The notes under the pieces were generated by a model. It was not told the origin of the DNA. It did not search any database and was given only the letters and a program-made list of their open reading frames with translations. A program made the translations under genes and the position numbers. Positions 40,920-49,164 of a DNA stretch of 64,000 nucleotides are shown here, one piece after another (within the stretch, counting starts at the first letter, position 1; each line of letters opens with the position of its first letter). This DNA is from Neptunitalea lumnitzerae (GTDB taxonomy: Bacteria > Bacteroidota > Bacteroidia > Flavobacteriales > Flavobacteriaceae), in contig NZ_BRVO01000001.1 in the NCBI RefSeq assembly GCF_027924185.1, positions 1,426,001 through 1,490,000 on the forward strand, given 5' to 3'.

Positions 40920-41855
40920 TTATTCTTTTATAAATTCTGAAATTGTACTTACCAGTAGAGAAGATAAAGGAAAATCTGGGTTGCTATATGATTGCTGATT
41001 TTCTTGCATGTTTTCAACAATTTTAAGAGGATGATTCATTTTAGGAATCACCTTTAAAATAGAGGTAGTATTTTGCTTGTGTAAAGCTTGAGCGTCTTGC
41101 TCGGTTACTTGCAAATCTGAACTTCCTTGAAGAATGAGTACCGGTATTTTTAATTTGGCAATTTCTTCTACTGGATTATATGTATTCCACGATTTAAAGA
41201 ACTTTTGATTTTGAGGAGCAAATATACTCATTAAATTAGGATCTACCTTTGCTATGGTGTCGGTTTCCATGAGTTCTTTAAAATGTGCTTTTAAGATGAT
41301 ACTAAGAGAATCATTACGTTGACTCAATTGCCTTTCAAGCGTTGTTTCTATTTTTGCAGCAGGACCCGCTACCGATATGTATTTGTCTACCTTACATTCT
41401 TGTGCAGCTAGCATTGCTATTAACGATCCTTGACTATGACCTATAAGTGTAATGCTGTTAAATCTATGATCGTCTTTAAAGTTATTGGTGGCTAATACAG
41501 CATCCTCAACAAAATCTTTAATGTTTACTCCTTTCATTAAAGTTGGTAGGTTTGCTAAGGTGGCCGTTCTTTTATCGTACCGGTAAAAAGCAATTCCTTT
41601 TTTGTTTAAGGAATCGGCTAGTTGTTGTATATAACCAGGATTGTAAATACCCGATTGATTTCCGTTTCTGTCTACATTACCGCTTCCATGTATAAATATT
41701 GCTAATGGTATTGCTTTGTCTGTTTTAGGATAAGATAAAGTACCGGGTAATTTTATAGAGCCGTTTTTCAAATCAATATCTTCAGAAAGTATTTCCTGAG
41801 AAAACGTAAAGTGAGAAACTATAAAGGTAGCTATTGCTATTATTAACTTAGCCAT
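40920..41855 (-). CDS. Exported alpha/beta hydrolase
   Basis: This 311-residue protein has a signal peptide (about 1-19, ending TFSQ). The alpha/beta hydrolase fold shows the oxyanion HGSG (56-59), nucleophile S141 in LIGHSQGS, and a late H in KMNHPLKI; an acidic residue in ILQGSSDLQV supplies the third member. It is probably a periplasmic esterase or acyl hydrolase. It overlaps the PH-like membrane protein gene by eight bases within the SPFH operon. Confidence 0.88.
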   Translation of the reverse strand: MAKLIIAIATFIVSHFTFSQEILSEDIDLKNGSIKLPGTLSYPKTDKAIPLAIFIHGSGNVDRNGNQSGIYNPGYIQQLADSLNKKGIAFYRYDKRTATLANLPTLMKGVNIKDFVEDAVLATNNFKDDHRFNSITLIGHSQGSLIAMLAAQECKVDKYISVAGPAAKIETTLERQLSQRNDSLSIILKAHFKELMETDTIAKVDPNLMSIFAPQNQKFFKSWNTYNPVEEIAKLKIPVLILQGSSDLQVTEQDAQALHKQNTTSILKVIPKMNHPLKIVENMQENQQSYSNPDFPLSSLLVSTISEFIKE

Positions 41856-42351
41856 ACTGTTCGGTTGTTTTTAGTTTTTTTAAAAGAGTATAAAATTCGT
41901 TAGGCTTTTTAGTTCCTATTAAGATTGGTTTTTTAGCTCCATATTCTATTCTAATTACTTTTTCTAGTCCCATAGAGGTAATCATGTCATAATCTTTAAA
42001 GAAATTCCATTTACCCATGCCATACCCATAGTTTAGTTTGTCGTAAGATTCTATTTGAAAACTTGTAATGCTTTCTAAGGGAATAGTTCTGAATTTCATT
42101 GCAAACGGAGGGTATTTATAATGAATACCATTGATGTCAATTTTAGTATGCTGAATCATATTTACTATAAGTAATGCCGATAGTATGTTAATGCTAGTAA
42201 CAATACTCATAGCTATTACAAATTCTTTCAAAGGCATTTCACCTTTGTTGTATTGATTAAACATAATGGCTAAAATCATGATAAAATCTACTCCTAGAAT
42301 AATAAAAATCCAGTTACCAATACGTTGTTTTTCATAAAATTCAGTGTTCAT
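41848..42351 (-). CDS. Membrane protein with PH-like C-terminal domain
   Basis: This 167-residue protein has two N-terminal helices (about 12-32 and 44-66) and a beta-rich domain (about 70-165) with IDINGIHYKYPPFAMKFRTI, IRIEYGAKKPILIGTKKP, a pattern like bacterial PH domains. I cannot give a function. Its start overlaps the stop of the small upstream gene by one base (TAATG) and its end overlaps the hydrolase gene by eight, so it is coupled to both. Confidence 0.7.
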   Translation of the reverse strand: MNTEFYEKQRIGNWIFIILGVDFIMILAIMFNQYNKGEMPLKEFVIAMSIVTSINILSALLIVNMIQHTKIDINGIHYKYPPFAMKFRTIPLESITSFQIESYDKLNYGYGMGKWNFFKDYDMITSMGLEKVIRIEYGAKKPILIGTKKPNEFYTLLKKLKTTEQYG

Positions 42352-42518
42352 TATCTATCCCTTTCCATAAAAGCCTTTAGGTTACCAGCAGCATCGCCAA
42401 TAACATTTACCACTTTCCAGCCTATTTTAGCCTCTTGGTTTATAAGTTTTATAAAATCGTCTTCTTTCATTACTTTAAATGGTCCTAAAACCTGACTAAT
42501 AATTTTGTATTCTCTCAT
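42351..42518 (-). CDS. Small DUF4177-like protein, 55 residues
   Basis: This is a 55-residue gene starting MREYKIISQVLGPF and ending KAFMERDR. The layout MREYKIIS, then a helix LINQEAKIGWKVVNVIG, then a final strand matches short DUF4177-type proteins with the GW-x-VV core. It lies 11 bases after the SPFH gene and its stop shares one base with the next start, so it is a real operon member rather than a chance frame. Function is unknown. Confidence 0.75.
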   Translation of the reverse strand: MREYKIISQVLGPFKVMKEDDFIKLINQEAKIGWKVVNVIGDAAGNLKAFMERDR

Positions 42519-42528
42519 GTTGTTTATT

Positions 42529-43389
42529 TTAATGATTTAATGTACCTGCATTAACTACGGGCGATGCATCTTTGTCGCCACAAAGTACTACCATAAGATT
42601 GCTTACCATAGCAGCTTTGCGTTCTTCATCTAAGTCTACTACCTCTTTTTTACTTAACTCTTCAATGGCCATTTCTACCATGCTTACAGCACCTTCTACA
42701 ATTTTGTGTCTGGCAGCAACAATAGCCGTGGCTTGCTGTCTCTTAAGCATTGCATTGGCAATTTCTTGTGCGTAGGCCAAGTAACCTATTCTTGCTTCTA
42801 GTACTTCTATACCTGCCATAGCAAGGCGTTCTTGAACTTCTTTCTCTAAGTTTTCACTAACCTCGTTTACGCTAGATCTTAATGTGATTTCTTCGTCATG
42901 TCCATCGTCATTAAAATTATCATAAGGGTACATACTTGCTAATTTTCTAACAGCAGCATCTGTTTGTACTCTTACAAAGTTTTCATAGTTATCTACATCA
43001 AAAGCAGCTTTGTAAGTATCGGTTACTTTCCATACTAAAATGGTGCTAATCATAACCGGGTTCCCTAGTTTATCGTTTACTTTTAATCGCTCACTGTCAA
43101 AGTTGCTAGCTTTTAATGATACTTTCTTTTTTGCATATAAAGGATTTACCCAATAAAGGCCATTGGCTTTTATGGTGCCTGTATATTTTCCGAATAGTAA
43201 TAACACTCTAGATTCGTTAGGGTTTACTAAAACTAACCCGAAGAATAAGATGAAACTAATGGCTGTAACAACAAAAAGTAAAGGGGTTTTAAAATAAATA
43301 GCAGCAGCAATACTACCCCCAAATGCTAGTAATAAAACAAAAAACATTAAGTAGCCGCCTGATGGAACAATGGTTTTTTCTTGAGTCAT
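42529..43389 (-). CDS. SPFH/band-7 domain protein
   Basis: This 286-residue protein has two N-terminal helices (about 14-34 and 36-54) followed by an SPFH domain (about 55-230) with VNPNESRVLLLFGKYTGTIK, GLYWVNPLY and a coiled-coil-forming helix rich in alanine and glutamate (AYAQEIANAMLKRQQATAIV). SPFH proteins form cage-like oligomers that organise membrane domains and proteases. It is the first gene of a six-gene leftward operon. Confidence 0.92.
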   Translation of the reverse strand: MTQEKTIVPSGGYLMFFVLLLAFGGSIAAAIYFKTPLLFVVTAISFILFFGLVLVNPNESRVLLLFGKYTGTIKANGLYWVNPLYAKKKVSLKASNFDSERLKVNDKLGNPVMISTILVWKVTDTYKAAFDVDNYENFVRVQTDAAVRKLASMYPYDNFNDDGHDEEITLRSSVNEVSENLEKEVQERLAMAGIEVLEARIGYLAYAQEIANAMLKRQQATAIVAARHKIVEGAVSMVEMAIEELSKKEVVDLDEERKAAMVSNLMVVLCGDKDASPVVNAGTLNH

Positions 43390-43396
43390 AATTGAT

Positions 43397-43417
43397 ATGA
43401 TATTAAAATGATATCAT
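43397..43417. promoter_or_regulatory. ATGATAT repeats before the SPFH operon
   Basis: A direct ATGATAT (43397-43403) and a 10-bp perfect palindrome ATGATATCAT (43408-43417) lie just upstream of the SPFH start. The half-sites resemble those in the cco promoters, but the spacing differs. Confidence 0.3.
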
Positions 43418-43480
43418 AAATATATAAAATTAAATTTTAATTTATTGAATGTTTTAACAATTAATTAAAAGTGTGCTACC

Positions 43481-43488
43481 TACCTTTG
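43481..43488 (+). promoter_or_regulatory. -7 box of the S1/P1 nuclease gene
   Basis: TACCTTTG lies 24 bases before the start. The extended TACCTTTGCGGT recurs in the kmo promoter at 54907. Confidence 0.5.
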
Positions 43489-43512
43489 CGGTAAACCACA
43501 ATTTTGTTAGAG

Positions 43513-44298
43513 ATGAAAAGATTATTAGTACTGTTGTTTTTTGTGAGCTCTTTTATGCTGAACGCATCTAATGAGCAACCCGTAATGTGGGGTGCAACGG
43601 GCCACCGAGTTACAGGGGAAGTTGCTGCTGATTACATTAAAAAAAGTACCGCAAGAAAAATAGAAAAGTTATTAGACGGACACGGATTGGCTGAAGTATC
43701 TACTTTTGGAGATGATATTAAGTCTGATAAGCGCTTTAGAAAATTTGGTGCTTGGCATTATGTAAATATTGACCCTGGAAAAGAATATGGAGATGAACCT
43801 GCCAGTGCTTACGGAGATATTATAAAAGGTATTGATACTTGTATGGTGGTTTTGAAAAGCGAAACTGCTACTAAGGCAGATAAGCAATTTTACCTGAAAA
43901 TGCTAGTGCATTTGGTGGGCGATTTACACCAACCTTTACACGTTGGAAAAGCAGAAGATTTAGGAGGTAATAAAATTAAAGTAACTTGGTTTAGAGAAGA
44001 TAGTAACTTGCATAGAGTGTGGGATAGTGAAATGCTAGACCATTATAATATGAGTTATACTGAAATTTCAGGGAATTTTCCTGAGCTTACTAAAAACCAA
44101 GTGAAACAATTACAGAAGGGTTCTGTACTGGATTGGGTAAATGAAACTCGTAAATTGGTAGATAAGGTGTATGCATCTGCTAAAGATGGAGACGATTTAG
44201 GGTACCGATATATGTATGACCATTTTGGTGAAGTACAAGAGCAATTGGAAAAAGGAGGGGTGCGTTTAGCGAAACTGCTTGATGAGGCTTTTAAATAA
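43513..44298 (+). CDS. S1/P1-type zinc nuclease
   Basis: This 261-residue exported nuclease has a signal peptide (about 1-20) followed by the zinc-binding WGATGHR (W26, H31), AWHYVNI, HLVGDLHQPLH and NLHRVWDSEM. S1/P1 enzymes cleave single-stranded DNA and RNA with a three-zinc site in which the N-terminal tryptophan of the mature protein is a ligand; here about five residues would remain before W26 unless the cleavage site is later. I start at MKRLLVLLF rather than a TTG three codons upstream. Confidence 0.92.
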   Translation: MKRLLVLLFFVSSFMLNASNEQPVMWGATGHRVTGEVAADYIKKSTARKIEKLLDGHGLAEVSTFGDDIKSDKRFRKFGAWHYVNIDPGKEYGDEPASAYGDIIKGIDTCMVVLKSETATKADKQFYLKMLVHLVGDLHQPLHVGKAEDLGGNKIKVTWFREDSNLHRVWDSEMLDHYNMSYTEISGNFPELTKNQVKQLQKGSVLDWVNETRKLVDKVYASAKDGDDLGYRYMYDHFGEVQEQLEKGGVRLAKLLDEAFK

Positions 44299-44312
44299 AA
44301 TAGAATTTACTA

Positions 44313-44900
44313 TTATACAATCACACGGAACGTTAAATTAATACGTTCCGTTTTTTGTTTTTTGGTTTTGGGAATGCTGTGTAACCAATGGTGTTGTGTG
44401 CTACCCTGCATTAGTAATAAACTACCATGGGTTAACTCTATATCTTTTTTAATATTAAGGGTTCTGTGTTTTAGTTTAAATTTTCGGGTAGCTCCAAAGC
44501 TTACCGAGGCAATTACGGGGTTTTTTCCTAATTCTTTCTCATTGTCGGCATGCCAGCCGTTGCTGTCTTGGCCGTCTCTATATAAGTTCAATAGGCAGGT
44601 TGTAAAATTTGCTTTTACTGCTAGTTCTACTTTAGACTTAATTTCTTCTAATGTTTCCGTAAAAGGTAGTGGTTCCATAGTAATGCCAGAGTAGCTATAA
44701 CTAAGTTGGTTATTTCCGTATAAAGCAGTAAGTCTTGGTTGTGGGTATGTTTTGCCAAAAACCTTTATATTATCTTGTTGCCAAGGGATGTTTTGTAATA
44801 ACTCTTGAAAATAAAGATTACTCTCTTCTGTGCTGAAAAATGACTCGTAAAATTGAATGTCTGCATCAGGTAGGTTAAAAGATTCACTTGGTAAACTCAT
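44313..44900 (-). CDS. AlkB-like 2-oxoglutarate/Fe(II) dioxygenase
   Basis: This 195-residue enzyme oxidatively repairs alkylated bases such as 1-methyladenine and 3-methylcytosine. Iron ligands are H117 and D119 in GWHADNE and H174 in HWLHSIPK; 2-oxoglutarate contacts are R186 and R192 in ERINLTFR. PQPRLTALYGN and the length point to the AlkB2/3 branch. It is a lone gene; its last 45 bases contain the terminator of the convergent nuclease gene. Confidence 0.94.
   Translation of the reverse strand: MSLPSESFNLPDADIQFYESFFSTEESNLYFQELLQNIPWQQDNIKVFGKTYPQPRLTALYGNNQLSYSYSGITMEPLPFTETLEEIKSKVELAVKANFTTCLLNLYRDGQDSNGWHADNEKELGKNPVIASVSFGATRKFKLKHRTLNIKKDIELTHGSLLLMQGSTQHHWLHSIPKTKKQKTERINLTFRVIV
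44325..44356 (+). terminator. Nuclease terminator inside the alkB coding end
   Basis: A 9-bp perfect stem ACGGAACGT / ACGTTCCGT with a 9-base loop and six T terminates rightward transcription while lying within the last codons of the opposite alkB gene. Confidence 0.85.
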
Positions 44901-45033
44901 TATTTAAACTCTTAAAGAATACTAAGCCATTTGAAGACTTGGTGTGTGTAAGTGCTTAAAAATACAAAGAAAAAATAAGGGGGATGGTAAGGGTGTTTAA
45001 TTTTAAGAAGGTAAAGTGAAGGGGGATTGGGTT

Positions 45034-45450
45034 TTAAGCAATTCTGCTTAACTCTTTCCATTTGGTGTATTCTAGTTTTCTAAAGCGTTTTGCTTTCCAG
45101 TTTTTATTGATTTGTTTTTCATCAACAATTTCAAAGCATTCGTTTCTTAACGCTTTCCAATTGTAATTCATGTTAATGTCGGTGGCTACTACAGAAGATT
45201 CAGAAGGGAAAGCAATCCATAATTCACCATCGTCATTTACTTTAGGAAGTAAGGTGCTTAGTTGATTTTTTAAATTCTCGATAGACTGTATGAATAGAAT
45301 ACCGTAATCAAACTTGTTGAGTTGCACTAACGATTCGAAGATTTCAACATTTTTAATGGAGCTAAAATTCTTTTCGAATTCCTCCGGGAGATTCAGTACC
45401 AGAATCTCTGTCTGAAAAAAGACATTTAGTTTTTTTAGAATAGATTTCAT
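45034..45450 (-). CDS. Conserved hypothetical protein, 138 residues
   Basis: I do not recognise this gene with confidence. The protein is soluble and alpha/beta, with LVLNLPEEFEKNFSS, NKFDYGILFIQSIENLKNQL, DDGELWIAFPSES and a basic end (NWKAKRFRKLEYTKWKEL). The order of strand-helix units looks Rossmann-like, comparable to short DUF3052-type proteins. I start it at MKSILKKLN; four more residues are possible. It is flanked by 133 bases without features and by a terminator-containing gap before htpG. Confidence 0.65.
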   Translation of the reverse strand: MKSILKKLNVFFQTEILVLNLPEEFEKNFSSIKNVEIFESLVQLNKFDYGILFIQSIENLKNQLSTLLPKVNDDGELWIAFPSESSVVATDINMNYNWKALRNECFEIVDEKQINKNWKAKRFRKLEYTKWKELSRIA

Positions 45451-45529
45451 AACACCCTGCATTTTAATTTGTTAACAGCCTTAAGGTACGAAAATTATAA
45501 ATGCATGAATAAAAAATAATTAAAAAAAG

Positions 45530-45553
45530 AAACCCCTGCAATTGCAGGGGTTT
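45530..45553 (-). terminator. htpG intrinsic terminator
   Basis: AAACCCCTGC / GCAGGGGTTT form a 10-bp stem around AATT, followed leftwards by TTCTTTTTTTAATTA. Confidence 0.88.
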
Positions 45554-45575
45554 TATGATGTTAGAAGGACTGATT

Positions 45576-47459
45576 TTATTTAATCATTCCGTAACTTCTT
45601 TTAACAAAGTTGGTAAGCTCTTCACCTTTTAAAAGTCCTTTAGATAGCTTAGCTAAATCTAAAGCTTGGTTGGTAAGGCGCTCTTTATCTTCTTTGCTTT
45701 CAGCTTTAAGAATATCACCAATTAACTCAGCGTTGGTATTAACTACTACATTGTACATTTCTGGCATGTTACCCATACCAAACATACCACCACCAGTTTG
45801 TTGCATTTCCTTCATTCTACGCATAAACTCTGGTTCTGTAATAATAATAGGTGCAGCATCGCTATCTCTACTTTCTAACTGTACCGTATATTTATCTGCC
45901 GGAATAATCTCAGTTAGCGTAGTTTTTAATGTTTCTTGTTCTTCTTCAGAAAGTTTAGAGATTTTCTCTTCGTCTTTCTGAATTAAATTATCAACATGGT
46001 CTGCATCTACTCTGGTAAATTTAACCTTCTCTTTGTCGCCTTCTAATTTTTGAATTAAGTGAGCAACAATAGGAGAGTCTAATAAAAGAACTTCGTAACC
46101 TTTAGCTTGTGCATCTACAATATAACTGTGTTGCGCTTCTTTATTGCTAGCGTAAAGAATAACGGTATTATCGTCTTTATCTGTTTGGGTAGGTTTTACT
46201 TTTTCTACTAACTCATCGAAAGTATAGAATTTACCATCAATGGTTGGGTATAATGCAAATTTGTCTGCTTTTTCGTAAAACTTATCTTCAGATAGCATAC
46301 CATATTCAATAACTATCTTAATATCGTTCCATTTGCTTTCAAAATCTTCACGGTTTTCGTTGAATAAAGATTTTAATTTATCGGCAACTTTACGAGTGAT
46401 ATAGCTAGAGATTTTCTTTACGTTACCATCGGCTTGTAAATAACTTCTAGAAACGTTTAATGGAATATCTGGTGAATCAATTACCCCGCGTAACATGGTT
46501 AAAAATTCAGGTACAATACCTTCTACGTTATCAGTTACAAATACCTGGTTTTGGTATAACTGAATTTTATCTTTCTGAATATTTAAGTCGTTAGTTAACT
46601 TAGGGAAGTATAAAATACCTGTTAAGTTAAATGGGTAATCTACATTTAAGTGAATATGGAATAAAGGCTCTTCAAATTGCATAGGGTACAATTCACGGTA
46701 AAAACCTTTATAATCCTCAGTCTCTAACTCTGTTGGTTGTTTTGTCCAAGCAGGGGTAGGGTTGTTAATTATATTGTCTACAGTAATTTTTTCTGGTTCT
46801 GCACCTTCTTCAGCATCTTCTGGTAATGGTAAAGTTTCTTCTTTAGTACCAAATTTAATAGGAATAGGCATAAACTTGTTATACTTAACCAATAACTCAG
46901 AAATTTTATGATCTTCTAAAAACTCTGTTGAGTCTTCAGCAATGTGAAGAATAATTTCGGTACCTCTGTCAGTTTTATCAGCAGCTTCCAACGTGTATTT
47001 AGGAGAACCATCACAAATCCAGTGAGCAGCAGGCTCATCTTTAAAAGACTTAGTAATGATTTCTACTTTTTCTGCAACCATAAATGCAGAGTAAAAACCT
47101 AAACCAAAGTGTCCAATAATTCCGGTGTCTTTAGCACTGTCTTTGTATTGGTTTAAAAACTCTTCTGCACCAGAAAAGGCTACTTCATTAATATACTTTT
47201 GTACTTCGTCAGCTGTCATACCAAGACCTTGGTCTTTAATATGAAGTTTTTTACCTTCTTTGTCTATGCTAACTTCAATAATTGGGTTGCCATATTCAAC
47301 AGCAGCTTCACCAATACTAGTTAAGTGTTTTAATTTTAAGGTAGCGTCTGTTGCATTAGAGATAAGTTCTCTTAAAAAGATTTCGTGATCACTGTAAAGA
47401 AACTTCTTTATCAGTGGAAAAATGTTTTCTACAGATACATTAATATTTCCGGTTGCCAT
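45576..47459 (-). CDS. htpG: Molecular chaperone HtpG (Hsp90)
   Basis: This 627-residue chaperone has the N-terminal GHKL ATPase domain with E31 and N35 in FLRELISNATDA, IKDQGLGMT and GHFGLGFYSAFMV, a middle domain with FNLTGILYFPKL and NVSRSYLQ, and a C-terminal dimerisation domain. I use the ATG giving MATGNINVSVENIF; a longer frame adds 15 unlike residues. The middle of the charged region (EDAEEGAEPEK) is short, as in bacteria. It is monocistronic. Confidence 0.96.
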   Translation of the reverse strand: MATGNINVSVENIFPLIKKFLYSDHEIFLRELISNATDATLKLKHLTSIGEAAVEYGNPIIEVSIDKEGKKLHIKDQGLGMTADEVQKYINEVAFSGAEEFLNQYKDSAKDTGIIGHFGLGFYSAFMVAEKVEIITKSFKDEPAAHWICDGSPKYTLEAADKTDRGTEIILHIAEDSTEFLEDHKISELLVKYNKFMPIPIKFGTKEETLPLPEDAEEGAEPEKITVDNIINNPTPAWTKQPTELETEDYKGFYRELYPMQFEEPLFHIHLNVDYPFNLTGILYFPKLTNDLNIQKDKIQLYQNQVFVTDNVEGIVPEFLTMLRGVIDSPDIPLNVSRSYLQADGNVKKISSYITRKVADKLKSLFNENREDFESKWNDIKIVIEYGMLSEDKFYEKADKFALYPTIDGKFYTFDELVEKVKPTQTDKDDNTVILYASNKEAQHSYIVDAQAKGYEVLLLDSPIVAHLIQKLEGDKEKVKFTRVDADHVDNLIQKDEEKISKLSEEEQETLKTTLTEIIPADKYTVQLESRDSDAAPIIITEPEFMRRMKEMQQTGGGMFGMGNMPEMYNVVVNTNAELIGDILKAESKEDKERLTNQALDLAKLSKGLLKGEELTNFVKRSYGMIK

Positions 47460-47576
47460 AATTTTAATATTATTTTTTACCGCTTTATTCAAATAAGATA
47501 CCAAATTAAAATAGCTGACAGATTGACATTTTTAAGAGATTTATAGAACTCTTTAACAAAAGTATAAGTCTAAATT

Positions 47577-47609
47577 TTTGGAAACAGCTTGTTTTCGAAT
47601 CTATTTTTG
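47577..47609 (+). promoter_or_regulatory. Consensus Bacteroidota promoter of the lipocalin-ompA operon
   Basis: A -33 box TTTG (47577-47580), a 21-base spacer and a -7 box TATTTTTG (47602-47609) match the consensus fully. It excludes an earlier start codon for the lipocalin-like gene. Confidence 0.75.
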
Positions 47610-47640
47610 TAGTAGAAAAAATTACAAAGAAAAAATTGCT

Positions 47641-48102
47641 ATGAAAAAAACAATCTTACTGCTTTTGGTAGCAGTTGTAAGTTTAGTGTCTTGTGGGCCT
47701 AAACTGAACAATGCAGCTCAAAGTGATTTAAAAGGGAGTTGGACGGTAACCAGTGTTACTTACAAAAACTCTAATGTTATTGATATAACCTCTTTTGGGG
47801 TAGCAGAAGCTAAGTGCTTTGAAGGAAGTGTTTGGAACTTTATACCAAACAATAATAAGGGAACCTTAACGCTTAATAATGCTGAGTGCTCTTATTTTGA
47901 ATCTCCTATTGTATGGACTATTACAGATGCCGGAGCTTTTACCCTTAAGTTTGTAGGGGAAGAGGCAAAAGCAAAAAACGTAACACAAGGTTTTAACCTT
48001 ACGGTAGGTAATCAAACAGAAACTAGTTTTCAGTTGATAGATTATGTAAATGTAGCTGGTAGTAGTACCAAAGTTGTGTATCAATTTCAAAAAATAAGCT
48101 AA
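47641..48102 (+). CDS. Lipocalin-like lipoprotein
   Basis: This 153-residue protein has a lipobox LVSC (start MKKTILLLLVAVV) and a small beta-barrel body starting DLKGSWTVTSVTY, with WNFIPNNNKGTLTLNN and VVYQFQKIS at the end, as in lipocalin-like domain families of Bacteroidota. It probably binds a small hydrophobic ligand or acts structurally. It is followed after one base by the OmpA-like gene, and both follow a clear promoter. Confidence 0.85.
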   Translation: MKKTILLLLVAVVSLVSCGPKLNNAAQSDLKGSWTVTSVTYKNSNVIDITSFGVAEAKCFEGSVWNFIPNNNKGTLTLNNAECSYFESPIVWTITDAGAFTLKFVGEEAKAKNVTQGFNLTVGNQTETSFQLIDYVNVAGSSTKVVYQFQKIS

Positions 48103-48103
48103 G

Positions 48104-48796
48104 ATGAAAAATTATAAAAATTATATAATGATAGGTGCCCTTACGGTAGGTACCTTTTTAAATACTAGTTGTGATGCGGTAAAAAATTCTAACAATACGC
48201 AAAAAGGTGCTGTTATTGGTGCCGCAGGAGGTGCTGTTATTGGTGGTGTTATAGGCAACAACGTTGGTAGTAAAGATAATGGTGCTCTAGGTGCTATTTT
48301 AGGTGGTGTTATTGGTGGTGCTACAGGTGCTGCTATTGGTAACCGAATGGATAAGCAAGCTCAGGAAATTGAAGAAGTTTTGCCAAGTGCTGAAGTTGAA
48401 AGAGTAGGGGAAGGTATTAAGCTTACTTTAGGTGAAGATTCTGTTAGGTTTGATTTTAATAAATCTTCTTTAACCAGTGCAGCAAAAACTAATTTAGATA
48501 AATTGGTGCCTGTGTTTGAAGATTATGCAGATACTAATATTGTTGTGTATGGATATACAGATAGTAAAGGTAGTGACGATTATAACTTAAAATTGTCTGA
48601 ACAAAGAGCTGCGTCTGTAAAATCGTACCTTGCTTCTAAGGGAATTTCTAGTGCTAGAATTGAAACGATGGGCATGGGGGAAGCAGACCCAATTGCAACA
48701 AATGATACCGATGCTGGAAGAAGCCAAAATAGAAGAGTTGAGTTTGCTATTGTAGCCAACCAACAAATGGTAAATGATGCACAGACAGGCAATTAA
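48104..48796 (+). CDS. OmpA-family lipoprotein with glycine zipper
   Basis: This 230-residue protein has a lipobox TSC (C23), a glycine-zipper region (about 34-80, GAVIGAAGGAVIGGVIG and GGVIGGATGAAIGNRM) that can insert in membranes, and a C-terminal OmpA peptidoglycan-binding domain (about 105-220) with YGYTDSKGSDDYNLKLSEQR and RSQNRRVEF. It links the outer membrane to peptidoglycan, in the manner of YiaD. It starts one base after the lipocalin-like gene, so the two are co-translated. Confidence 0.94.
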   Translation: MKNYKNYIMIGALTVGTFLNTSCDAVKNSNNTQKGAVIGAAGGAVIGGVIGNNVGSKDNGALGAILGGVIGGATGAAIGNRMDKQAQEIEEVLPSAEVERVGEGIKLTLGEDSVRFDFNKSSLTSAAKTNLDKLVPVFEDYADTNIVVYGYTDSKGSDDYNLKLSEQRAASVKSYLASKGISSARIETMGMGEADPIATNDTDAGRSQNRRVEFAIVANQQMVNDAQTGN

Positions 48797-48974
48797 ATTT
48801 GATTTTTAATATTATTTCGCTAAATTTAACAAAACCTTATATTTATTTATTTTCTAAAAAATGGAAAGAGGTGTAATTTAGCATCATGATTAGGAGGGGG
48901 ATTTATTGCTAGAAAAAATAAAAGAAAAGATTAAAAAAATAGGTTAGTTTGTTTATTTATTGGTTAGGTTGTTT

Positions 48975-49017
48975 GAAAACGCACTTTGCTTCTTTAAAGT
49001 GCGTTTTCATCTTTTTT
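48975..49017 (+). terminator. Terminator downstream of the ompA-like gene
   Basis: A 13-bp perfect stem GAAAACGCACTTT / AAAGTGCGTTTTC with an 8-base loop is followed by ATCTTTTTT. Confidence 0.88.
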
Positions 49018-49106
49018 AGGCTTATCCTACGCTTCTTCAGAAACCTATTTTTTACACAGTATCCAATAATAAAAAATCTGATTTTCAATAAATTAATGCT
49101 TGTACA

Positions 49107-49131
49107 TACTTCGACAGCTTGCCTCGAAGTA
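49107..49131. promoter_or_regulatory. Dyad upstream of the TetR gene
   Basis: TACTTCGA and TCGAAGTA are separated by 9 bases, 34 bases before the TetR start. It is a plausible autoregulatory TetR operator. Confidence 0.5.
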
Positions 49132-49164
49132 GATAATTAATTATTTTTAGTAAAAAAATTGAAG

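Larger units (their letters stand above)
48797..49164. other. 368-base gene-free stretch
   Basis: No gene is seen. It contains a strong terminator at 48975-49017, about 180 bases after the OmpA gene, and an 8-bp dyad TACTTCGA / TCGAAGTA at 49107-49131 before the TetR gene. The AT-rich 5' half shows nothing recognisable; an A-rich GGAGGGGG patch lies near 48893. Confidence 0.5.

Noticed and set aside
47578-47640. Earlier start for the lipocalin-like gene
   Set aside because: The first codons would lie in the -33 element and spacer of a consensus promoter, and the lipoprotein signal begins at 47641.
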